Shown here: piece after piece, positions 35,407-42,364 of the stretch
Layout of the letters: each line of letters begins with the position of its first letter
Numbering within the stretch: the first letter of the stretch is position 1
Assembly: GCF_015999245.1 (NCBI RefSeq)
Contig: NZ_JAEAMR010000003.1
Location: forward strand, 63,721 to 127,720
Length of the DNA stretch: 64,000 nt
Direction: 5' to 3'
Source: Streptomyces sp. AV19
GTDB lineage: Bacteria; Actinomycetota; Actinomycetes; Streptomycetales; Streptomycetaceae
Program-made: the position numbers and the translations under genes
The notes under the pieces: model-generated
The model's database searches: none
Seen by the model: the letters and a program-made list of their open reading frames with translations, nothing else
What the model was told of the DNA's origin: nothing

Positions 35407-35531
35407 CCCGGGCCCCCTTTCGGCACTTCAAAGAAAGTACGCAGCCGACGAATCGGACACGCGTACATCACTGCTTAAGATTCCACGGCACGCTGCTGAC
35501 CTGCGTAAACGGGGGCGGGGCCGCACTGCTC

Positions 35532-36665
35532 TCAGGCGGGCTTGCAGATGCCTTGGGTGACCTCGCACTGGGTGCACCACCAGTACTCCTGGTACGAGCC
35601 TTCGCCCTGCACGGGGATCGTGCCGCAGTGCCGGCACGCGGGCGCGGGAGCGAACGCGACCGGGGCCTTTTGGGCGGCCTTTAGCGCGGTCTTTAGATCG
35701 CTGATGATCCCGTTGCGAGCGCGGTTGTACGCGACAGGATCGGTTGCCTTGTCCTCAAGCGCGTGGGTGAAGAGGTCCGCCGTGATGGCCTTCTTCAGCG
35801 CGGAGGACTCCTCTCGTCGGCCTTTCAGCGTCGCCAGAGGTGGGTCTGGGACGATCTCGGCTTCCTGGATGCCGTCCTCGCTTTGCCCGTCCGTGTTCTG
35901 TGTGGTGCCGGTCGTCTGCCGCTCCTGGCCGTCGTCGCCGTAGCGGGCGATCCGGGCCTGCTTGATGGCGGCGGCGGTGAGCTTGGCCTTCTTCTCGGCA
36001 CATTCGGCGACGACGTCAGCGAGGAAGCGGCGGGTCTCGTCCTCGCCTTGATCACGCAGCACGGGGGCCGTCTCGATGGCCTGCTGGCGGTTCAGCAGCA
36101 CAGGCTTCGAGGGGGTGTCTGGAATTCCGGACACCACTTCGGCGCCGTCGTCGTTCCTCTGGACAGGCAGGGCCGCGTCCTGCCCGGCTGAAGCTTCAAC
36201 TTCCGTCCGCTGCCGTGTATTTGGGATTCCAGACATCGCGACCACCATGACCGGGGCCGCCTTCATGATCTCGTAGTAGGTCGGCCGTTTCAGCCCCCAT
36301 CGCTTCTCGGCATAGTCCTCGATGGTGCCGTACTGCTCGGCATGCAATTTCTCGGAGGCGATCCCGCGCATGGCGGCCGAGACCTCGACATCGAAGCGAA
36401 TCCTCGCCGCCTGGATGGTCTCCTCCGCCCTGCCCTGGGCCGCGGCGATGGCGGCTTCGTACGCGGCCAGACGCTCGGCCGAGTCGGTCGCCTCGATCTG
36501 GGCCGGGTCGATCGGCTGCGGCGCGAAGAAGCCAGCAACGGCGCGGGGCCGCTGTTCGTGCTCGCGTCGGTTCCTCACCGCCAGGTGCCCGCGCCGGGAG
36601 GTGTTGAGTGGATCGGCCCGGTTCTCCTCGGCCGCCTTAGCCGGTGTTACCTGATCTCCTTGCAA
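35532..36665 (-). CDS. HTH/zinc-ribbon phage protein
   Basis: About 377 aa from TTG 36665; the start is uncertain because no ATG or GTG with a ribosome site is available. The N-terminal half has a coiled coil (AERLAAYEAAIAAAQGRAEE) followed by YGTIEDYAEKRWGLKRPTYYEI, a helix-turn-helix pattern seen in phage and plasmid DNA-binding proteins. The middle is Gln/Thr/Asp-rich and probably disordered. The C-terminus is a zinc ribbon (CRHCG and WWCTQCE). It may act in replication control or copy maintenance; it lies next to a repeat-rich non-coding region. Confidence 0.7.
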   Translation of the reverse strand: MQGDQVTPAKAAEENRADPLNTSRRGHLAVRNRREHEQRPRAVAGFFAPQPIDPAQIEATDSAERLAAYEAAIAAAQGRAEETIQAARIRFDVEVSAAMRGIASEKLHAEQYGTIEDYAEKRWGLKRPTYYEIMKAAPVMVVAMSGIPNTRQRTEVEASAGQDAALPVQRNDDGAEVVSGIPDTPSKPVLLNRQQAIETAPVLRDQGEDETRRFLADVVAECAEKKAKLTAAAIKQARIARYGDDGQERQTTGTTQNTDGQSEDGIQEAEIVPDPPLATLKGRREESSALKKAITADLFTHALEDKATDPVAYNRARNGIISDLKTALKAAQKAPVAFAPAPACRHCGTIPVQGEGSYQEYWWCTQCEVTQGICKPA

Positions 36666-37134
36666 GGATGGTGGTAATCGCTGGGTGGTGAGCGGTGGCC
36701 AGCATGCGCATCGCGGCCAGTATGCCCAGCGCTCTGGCCACCTGTCAGTCGCGTCCGGCGCCCTGGGGCGCGTGTCGCCGCGCTGGTCTCCTGCCCCGTA
36801 CGCCCGCCGCGCCCGGCGCCGCAGCCCGAGGGCGGTCTCGTCGTCCAGCCCGAGCTGTTCGCTGAGCCGGAGACAGTCCAGCCGTCCCTGTTCGCGGTCT
36901 GAGCCTGCGAAACATGCGAATTCTGCGAAATAAGTCCCGTGTAAGCCTGTGACCTGGGCAAACAAGGCCGGGACTCTTCGCTGAGGGCGCGAAAGAACCC
37001 GCGAAGAATGTCTGGGCGGCCGAGTGCTGCGCGGAAAGCGCGGGAAGCGCGGTAAAGGCAGCACGCCCGCTGTGACCTGGGACTTCGTGCCGGTGTTTCC
37101 GCGCGTCTTCCCACGCACTTACCGAGCGCCCTGG
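36666..37134. other. repeat-rich non-coding region, possible origin
   Basis: No gene is convincing here although frames stay open because of high GC. It contains two sets of three 9-bp tandem repeats: TGCGAA-type at 36906-36932 and GCGCGG-type at 37029-37055. Each is followed after about 16 nt by GTGACCTGGG (36949-36958 and 37072-37081). Iteron-like arrays between DNA-binding and packaging genes suggest a replication origin or control region. Confidence 0.45.
36906..37081 (+). repeat. two 3 x 9-bp iteron-like arrays with shared motif
   Basis: Array 1 units start at 36906, 36915 and 36924; array 2 units start at 37029, 37038 and 37047. The 10-bp motif GTGACCTGGG follows each array at nearly the same distance. 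Confidence 0.7.
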
Positions 37135-37251
37135 TCAGTCGGCCTGTATCCGCCGCCGGACCAGCCCGGCCACCACGTCCCCGACGGCAGCCCACACTGC
37201 ACCGGCCAGCACCACGGCGACCGTAGCGAGGGCCCAGCGGACGGGGCTCAC
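37135..37251 (-). CDS. 38-aa membrane peptide
   Basis: A short frame from GTG 37251 encodes MSPVRWALATVAVVLAG... with one transmembrane helix and an RRRIQAD tail. Its start overlaps the stop of the 44-aa gene by GTGA, which supports real translation in the late operon. Function unknown. Confidence 0.5.
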   Translation of the reverse strand: MSPVRWALATVAVVLAGAVWAAVGDVVAGLVRRRIQAD

Positions 37252-37382
37252 CGGCGCTCCCACTCGTACTCGTCGTGCCCGTCCCACACAAGCCCGGCCT
37301 CGGCGGCATCGTCCAGGGCGTCGTGTGGCTCGTGCTCGTTGAACTCGCGGACCGCATCAAGGTGTTCCGGCATGCCGCTCAT
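37248..37382 (-). CDS. 44-aa acidic protein
   Basis: A short frame from ATG 37382 encodes MSGMPEHLDAVREFNEHEP... ending in DEYEWERR. It is strongly acidic. Its ATG overlaps the upstream gene's stop by one base (TGATG) and its stop overlaps the next start, so it is probably a genuine operon member. Acidic micro-proteins of phages often bind DNA-binding host proteins; this is speculation here. Confidence 0.55.
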   Translation of the reverse strand: MSGMPEHLDAVREFNEHEPHDALDDAAEAGLVWDGHDEYEWERR

Positions 37383-38077
37383 CACGCCGTGGCCAGGTAC
37401 CGTACCGCGTACGCGATCGAGCACACCCCCAGGATCAGACCTTCCATCTCCAGGTCGGCGGTGTCGCCGTACCGATCCTCACCGGCATCGTTCAGGTGAC
37501 AGCCGGCGGTGAACGAACCGAGAGAGGCACGCAGCCGGGAAGCGTGTTTGAGCTGGAGGGGGATGTGCAGCAGCTGCTTCTCACTGACCCACACCACCGT
37601 GCCGGCGGCTTCTTTGCGGTGCACGACCCGCACCCCCTCCGGCCGACCTGGCGTGTTCCACGTGTAGGTGAGGACCGGCCCCCAACGGGTACGGGCGGTA
37701 CGCACATCGCGGGCCACCCGGTCGGCGACACTGCGACCCGCGCACGAGGCACACACCCGCACATCGGCCTGGACACCGTCATCGGGCAGCTGGGCGAGGA
37801 GACGGACGATGGCAGCAGCGGTGTCGGTGTAGGGGGTGCCGGGGCGGGAGACGTAGGTGCCGCGGACGTCGATGGCGCCCCCGCGGTGGCAGGTGGCGGC
37901 CACGATGGCGGTGGGGCGTTTGGTGTCGCCGAGTCCGGCGTCGATGATGTGCCGCTCAGGGGGCGGCTCCCACTGCCCGGCCTCCACCGCGGCCTGGCGG
38001 GCCTGGGCAGCGATCAGCTGGGCGGGCGTGATGTGCGGCGTGTGCGGAAAGTTCGGGATGCCCAGGATGCTCACCAC
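37382..38077 (-). CDS. phage protein, possible RNase H-fold paralogue of terminase nuclease
   Basis: About 231 aa from GTG 38077 (a second GTG at 38074 overlaps the upstream stop as GTGA). Its layout parallels the adjacent terminase nuclease: IDAGLGDTKRPTAIVAA resembles the first RNase H strand with Asp, VRVCASCAGRSVADRV the second, and a C-terminal acidic helix DTADLEMEGLILGVCSIAYAVRYL the last. I do not recognise a named family. It may be a duplicated nuclease-like domain or a packaging accessory protein. Confidence 0.6.
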   Translation of the reverse strand: MVSILGIPNFPHTPHITPAQLIAAQARQAAVEAGQWEPPPERHIIDAGLGDTKRPTAIVAATCHRGGAIDVRGTYVSRPGTPYTDTAAAIVRLLAQLPDDGVQADVRVCASCAGRSVADRVARDVRTARTRWGPVLTYTWNTPGRPEGVRVVHRKEAAGTVVWVSEKQLLHIPLQLKHASRLRASLGSFTAGCHLNDAGEDRYGDTADLEMEGLILGVCSIAYAVRYLATA

Positions 38078-38721
38078 GGGGTCTCCTCGATGTCGCAGGT
38101 GCGGTTGATGCGGGCCACGGTGGTGGCCCAACGACGTCCGGCCCAGCAGGCGTGCTGCGCGGCGGAGACCAGGTCGTCGTGCTGGGTGGAGCGTCCGTGC
38201 TCGTAGCGCATCTTCCCGCCCGGCGTGTTCTTCGCCCGGTAGGCGGCAAGCTCACCAGCGAGACGGTGCGCGGCCGGCAGGGTGGGGTCGATGTGCACGG
38301 CCTGCTGCTCGGCATCCACGAGCAGCGTGTGCACCAGGTCGGTCTTGGGCACGGTCAGGTCCGGCCACTGCCCGCCGACCTTCGTGCCGCCGTGCGCGGT
38401 GACCGCGAGCACATCCACCACGTCGGCGCAGGCGCGGGCGGTGATAGCGGTGCGCAGCGACTCGACGACCGCACGCCCCACGCCGGTTGCGTCCACGGCG
38501 ATCAGCACCGGCCAGCCCTTGAGGGCGGCCCGCTCCGTCCGTCTCACCGTCCACGCCGTCAGCTGTTCGTACGGGGTGCCGAGTGGGGCGGTTTCGCAGA
38601 CCACCGCCCGCCACCGGGGCACGGGGCCGGTGGGGCGGCGTCCGTCGGGCACAATCCCGACCCAGGCCGCGCTGTCGCGGGACTGGCCGACGTCCATGCT
38701 GAGGATCAGCAGCCGGGCCAT
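38071..38721 (-). CDS. large terminase nuclease subunit
   Basis: A 216-aa RNase H-fold protein corresponding to the C-terminal nuclease half of TerL. Candidate metal ligands are Asp10 (SMDVGQSRD), Asp77 (IAVDATGVG) and Asp182/Asp183 (TQHDDLVSAAQ). The nuclease cuts the concatemer during DNA packaging. Its ATG overlaps the stop of the ATPase gene by one base (TGATG), so both halves are made as separate coupled proteins rather than as one TerL. Confidence 0.8.
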   Translation of the reverse strand: MARLLILSMDVGQSRDSAAWVGIVPDGRRPTGPVPRWRAVVCETAPLGTPYEQLTAWTVRRTERAALKGWPVLIAVDATGVGRAVVESLRTAITARACADVVDVLAVTAHGGTKVGGQWPDLTVPKTDLVHTLLVDAEQQAVHIDPTLPAAHRLAGELAAYRAKNTPGGKMRYEHGRSTQHDDLVSAAQHACWAGRRWATTVARINRTCDIEETPW

Positions 38722-39575
38722 CAGGTGGGCCAGCCCTCATCGCGCTTCGGATCATCCCAGTCCGGGCCGAAAATGTCCGCGGGGAACAGCAGGCGGTCGT
38801 TGTCGGTGAACATGCCGTCGATCAACTGCGCCGAGAACACGCCGCCCACCGACCCGACGAAATCACAATCGATCTCCGCCGCCGCCACATGGGCGGGCAC
38901 CGACGCCCGGTACGCCTCCACCCACTCCGCTGACACCCGGCCCCCGGTGTCCCGCCAGGTCGCCGACCAGCGCCGCCACGCTTCCCCCTCCTGCTCATGA
39001 GCCCGGTACCACCAGCCCGTCTGACCCCTTGGCGTGCTGGCCGCCACCAGCGACGAACCCGGGACCGCCGCCAGCATCGGCAACAACACCGCGAAGTACA
39101 CCTCGTCACCGACCCAAGCACCCTCATCAACCGCCATGAGCCCGGTGGACAGACCCCGCACGCTCCCCGACGCCGGGATCGCGATGATCCGGCCCCGCGA
39201 TCCCGGCGCCAAATGCAGCATCGTGACCGCGTCCCGGTAGAGCGTCAGCCCCGCCGCCTGAGCGATCTTTTTGCACTTCAGGATCAGCCCGGCGGCCTGA
39301 GCGGCGGTCGGCGCCACCACCACAACATCCAACTCCGGCTCCACCAACGCCCTGTACGTGCACGCCACCGCCAACGACAAGCTCTTGCCCGTTTGCCGCC
39401 CGCACCTCAACAACCCCCGCAGCCCCACCGGCCCATGCAGCCGCGCCCACACCTCCGCCGATACCCCCGCCACCCCGAGAAACTCCTGCTGCCACACATC
39501 CAGCCCCACCCCCGCCCGGGACGCCAGCAACAACGGCGAGGCCCGCACCGCCACCGCATCCAGCAGCCCGGCCAC
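38721..39575 (-). CDS. large terminase ATPase subunit
   Basis: A 284-aa packaging ATPase starting at GTG 39575 behind GGGGGAGG. Walker A is CGRQTGKS (58-65), Walker B is LMAVDEG (Asp150, Glu151), and the coupling motif is AASTPRGQTGWW. The C-terminus ends just after a region (VFSAQLIDGMF) where a full TerL would continue into its nuclease domain; that domain is encoded by the next gene. The split is clean, with no sign of frameshift decay in either part. Confidence 0.88.
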   Translation of the reverse strand: MAGLLDAVAVRASPLLLASRAGVGLDVWQQEFLGVAGVSAEVWARLHGPVGLRGLLRCGRQTGKSLSLAVACTYRALVEPELDVVVVAPTAAQAAGLILKCKKIAQAAGLTLYRDAVTMLHLAPGSRGRIIAIPASGSVRGLSTGLMAVDEGAWVGDEVYFAVLLPMLAAVPGSSLVAASTPRGQTGWWYRAHEQEGEAWRRWSATWRDTGGRVSAEWVEAYRASVPAHVAAAEIDCDFVGSVGGVFSAQLIDGMFTDNDRLLFPADIFGPDWDDPKRDEGWPT

Positions 39576-39579
39576 AGCC

Positions 39580-40185
39580 CTACGCCTCCCCCTGCTCCAG
39601 GGCCCGCCGGTCCCGGCGCTCCACCGCCCCGATGAACGCCTCCCGCGCCCCCGGCACCGTACGGAACAGCTCCTCCATCGCCTCGCCCAGCTCCCGCCCA
39701 GCCTCCGACTCCAGCAACGCAGCCACCTGCCCACGCCGCCCCACGACCGTGTCCTGCGGAAAGACCCCCGACGTCGCCCATTCCCGGCTCTCCCGCGACG
39801 CCATCAAGAACAACTCCGTCGCCCTCGAAGCCGACACCTTCCTGCCCACCGCAGCATCCGGCAGCATCGGCACCAGATTGCGTACCGCCCTCTCCATCCC
39901 GTCCTGCACCATCACCGCCGTCCGCAGCACCGCCGCCGACCCGCCGCGCATCGCCATCTGGAACACGTGCGACTGATAGCAGCCCACACGCTCAGCCCAC
40001 CGGCCCACGCTCGACCACTGCCTCACGGAGCCGTACGGGGCATCCATCTGCGACGCCAGTTCGACCAAAGACCGCTTCGGTCCCATGGCCAGGTACCGCT
40101 CGAACCGCGCGTACATCTGCGCGCTCTCGCCCGGCTGCCGCTCCCAGGGCACGGTGTTCTCATCCAGCTCGATGACCTTGTACAT
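39580..40185 (-). CDS. small terminase-like protein
   Basis: A 201-aa protein from ATG 40185, directly upstream of the large terminase genes. A helix-turn-helix at about 38-65 (RSLVELASQMDAPYGSVRQWSSVGRWAERV) fits DNA recognition by small terminase subunits. Two further helical regions follow, as in oligomerising TerS proteins. Recognition of packaging sites is inferred from position and this motif. Confidence 0.75.
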   Translation of the reverse strand: MYKVIELDENTVPWERQPGESAQMYARFERYLAMGPKRSLVELASQMDAPYGSVRQWSSVGRWAERVGCYQSHVFQMAMRGGSAAVLRTAVMVQDGMERAVRNLVPMLPDAAVGRKVSASRATELFLMASRESREWATSGVFPQDTVVGRRGQVAALLESEAGRELGEAMEELFRTVPGAREAFIGAVERRDRRALEQGEA

Positions 40186-40259
40186 CCCAGATCAGAGCCC
40201 TTCCAAAACTGGACAGTAGTCCAACTTGTGAAATTTTGTCCCACTGTGGAACAAACTCG

Positions 40260-40535
40260 TCAACCACCGCCGTACCCGCACCGATGTTCCGTCACCAGCC
40301 ACTCCCGCTCCAGCGAATGCACGCGCGGCAGCCAGCCCCCGCAGCACCGCCACGCCCCGCCCACTGACCGGCGCACCCGCAGCACCGGATGCCCCCACCG
40401 CAGCAGCACCACGCCGTCAGCCGGCGGCACCGTCCACGACCCCAGTCGCCACGACACCCCACTCACTGTCGTCCGCAGCACCGGCGCCGGACAGCGCGCA
40501 CACTCCGCCAGCACCAGTCGACCCTCACCGCTCAC
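40260..40535 (-). CDS. 91-aa putative zinc-binding protein
   Basis: The start is GTG 40535, overlapping the polymerase stop (GTGA). It has Cys pairs at AECARCP and additional Cys at RCCGG and HRCGYGG, suggesting a zinc ribbon. The middle is beta-rich with many Trp and Val. No family recognised; translational coupling supports that it is real. Confidence 0.6.
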   Translation of the reverse strand: MSGEGRLVLAECARCPAPVLRTTVSGVSWRLGSWTVPPADGVVLLRWGHPVLRVRRSVGGAWRCCGGWLPRVHSLEREWLVTEHRCGYGGG

Positions 40536-42364
40536 TTGGCACCCCAGCGGGGGCCGTGAATGGTGCCGTCGGCCTCGATCGGCACGCCCATGAACCGGCC
40601 GGTCATGCAGCCGGTCAGCGTCTCCAATGCCGCCTCGGCCTGTCCGGTGGGGACCTGGAGAACGATCTCGTCGTGCACCAGCAGCAGCACACATCGCCCG
40701 TACTCGGTGGTGGTGGCCAGCTTGTAGAAGGCGTCGACGAGCAGGTCACGCCCACTGGACTGGATCACGTAGTTCAGCGACCTGTAGCGCTTGTTGGGGT
40801 CGGCGGGCAGGTGCCGGCCGGAAGCGGTGACGACGGTGTCCTGCTTCTCCATGTCGAACCCGAACCTGCGCAGCCGGGGGTAGGCGCGGCGGAACCGGCC
40901 GATGACATCCCGGGCGGCGTCTTCGGTGATGCCGGTGGAGCGGGCGAGCTTGGCGAAGCCGATGCCGTAGAGGGTGCCGAACATGGCCCGTTTGGCCAGC
41001 GTGCGCTGGGCGGGGGTGAATCCGTCGCCGAACATCAGCTTCGCGGTCAGGTTGTGGGGGTCGGCTCCGGCGTGGAAGGCGTCGATGAGCTTGGTCTCCT
41101 GGGCGAGGGCGGCGGCGATGCGCACCTCCACCGCCTTGAAGTCCGCGGAGACCAGGACGTGGCCGTCCTCGGCGATGACGCACTCGCGCAGCCGGGACGC
41201 GTCGTCCTCCGACACCTCCGCCTCGCCGGGGTCCGGGGACTTCTTGAGGGTCTGGAGCGCGGGCTTGTCCATGGACATACGCGCGGTGACCGCTTTGAGG
41301 GTGTTGACGTTCGGGTGAACGCGTCCGGCGGCGTCGGCGTAGGCGAGGAAGCTGGCCAGGATATTGAGGGCGTTGGTGCGCTCCTGGGCGGCCTGCTTGG
41401 CGCGCAGCACCGGCCCCACCACCGGGTCGTCGCCGTGGAGGTGGACGAGTTCGGCGAGGGCTTCCTTGTCCAGGGACGGGTTGCCGTTGTCGGTGCGGCG
41501 GGTGGAGACGGCGCCGTGCTCGGCGAGCCAGGCGGTCAGCTTGACCGAGCGCGGGTTGCAGCCGGTCAGGGTGGCGACCTCCGCGAGGTGGGCGTCGACT
41601 TCGGTTTTGACCTTGGTGTGGAGTGTTTCCGTGCGGTCGGTGTCGATGCGGATGCCCCGTGCGGTGACGGCTGCCATCTGCGCGTACAGCCAGTGCTCGG
41701 TCCGTACGAGGTGCGCGTACGGGGCGCACTGGGCGGTTAGGAGCGGGGTGAGGCGGCGCACGTAGAGGGCGTCGAGGGCGGCGTAGCGCAGGTAGGTTTC
41801 GTCGTCGGCCGGGATGTGGGTGAAGCCCCACCGCTTGATGTCCGCCGCCTTCCGGCCCACGTCGGCGGGGGCGAGCTGCCGGAAACGGTCGGTGAGAGCC
41901 TGCGCGGCGTCCGCGAGGCCGCTGTCCATGAGCTCGGCGGTGATCTTCTTCAGGCCGTGGCGGACCTGCTTGCCGCCCGGGCTGACGAGCTGGTGCAGCA
42001 GCATCGTGTCCAGGGTGCGCTGCCCCAACCACACTCCCAGCCCGCGCCACACGGTGAACACGTCGTAGGGGGAGTGCGTGACGAACCGCCGTCCCGGGTC
42101 GGCGAGCAGGTTGGTGACGGCACCCCGCTGTTCGGGGAGGTTCATGTCGAGGACCCACGCGTCGGTGCGGGTGGCGACTTGGACCAGGCGCAGCTGGCCG
42201 CCTGTGCCGAAGACGCCAGGGTGCTTGTCGGGGAAACCGGTGGTCTCGGTGTCCAGACCGAGAAGCTGGTCGCTGTCGAGGGTGGCGGTGAACAGGGCCG
42301 GGTCGTAGTCCGCGGGGGTGTGCAGGCGGACGGTCTCGCCTTGGACGGTGGCGGTCAGCGTCAT
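40532..42364 (-). CDS. phage family A DNA polymerase
   Basis: A 610-aa polymerase with its own 3'-5' exonuclease. Exonuclease motifs are LLGLDTETTGF, a Tyr/Asp-containing third motif near LRYAALDALYV, and the matching middle motif. The polymerase domain has motif A SADFKAVEVRI, motif B RTLAKRAMFGTLYGIG (O helix) and motif C LLVHDEIVLQV. There is no 5'-3' exonuclease domain. ATG 42364 overlaps the primase-helicase stop (ATGA). It probably replicates the element or its phage relative together with that helicase. Confidence 0.94.
   Translation of the reverse strand: MTLTATVQGETVRLHTPADYDPALFTATLDSDQLLGLDTETTGFPDKHPGVFGTGGQLRLVQVATRTDAWVLDMNLPEQRGAVTNLLADPGRRFVTHSPYDVFTVWRGLGVWLGQRTLDTMLLHQLVSPGGKQVRHGLKKITAELMDSGLADAAQALTDRFRQLAPADVGRKAADIKRWGFTHIPADDETYLRYAALDALYVRRLTPLLTAQCAPYAHLVRTEHWLYAQMAAVTARGIRIDTDRTETLHTKVKTEVDAHLAEVATLTGCNPRSVKLTAWLAEHGAVSTRRTDNGNPSLDKEALAELVHLHGDDPVVGPVLRAKQAAQERTNALNILASFLAYADAAGRVHPNVNTLKAVTARMSMDKPALQTLKKSPDPGEAEVSEDDASRLRECVIAEDGHVLVSADFKAVEVRIAAALAQETKLIDAFHAGADPHNLTAKLMFGDGFTPAQRTLAKRAMFGTLYGIGFAKLARSTGITEDAARDVIGRFRRAYPRLRRFGFDMEKQDTVVTASGRHLPADPNKRYRSLNYVIQSSGRDLLVDAFYKLATTTEYGRCVLLLVHDEIVLQVPTGQAEAALETLTGCMTGRFMGVPIEADGTIHGPRWGAK

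Noticed and set aside
36647..37360. A 237-aa minus-strand frame through the repeat-rich region
   Set aside because: It has no ribosome site or recognisable motif, is compositionally a GC shadow, and overlaps two better-supported small coupled genes.
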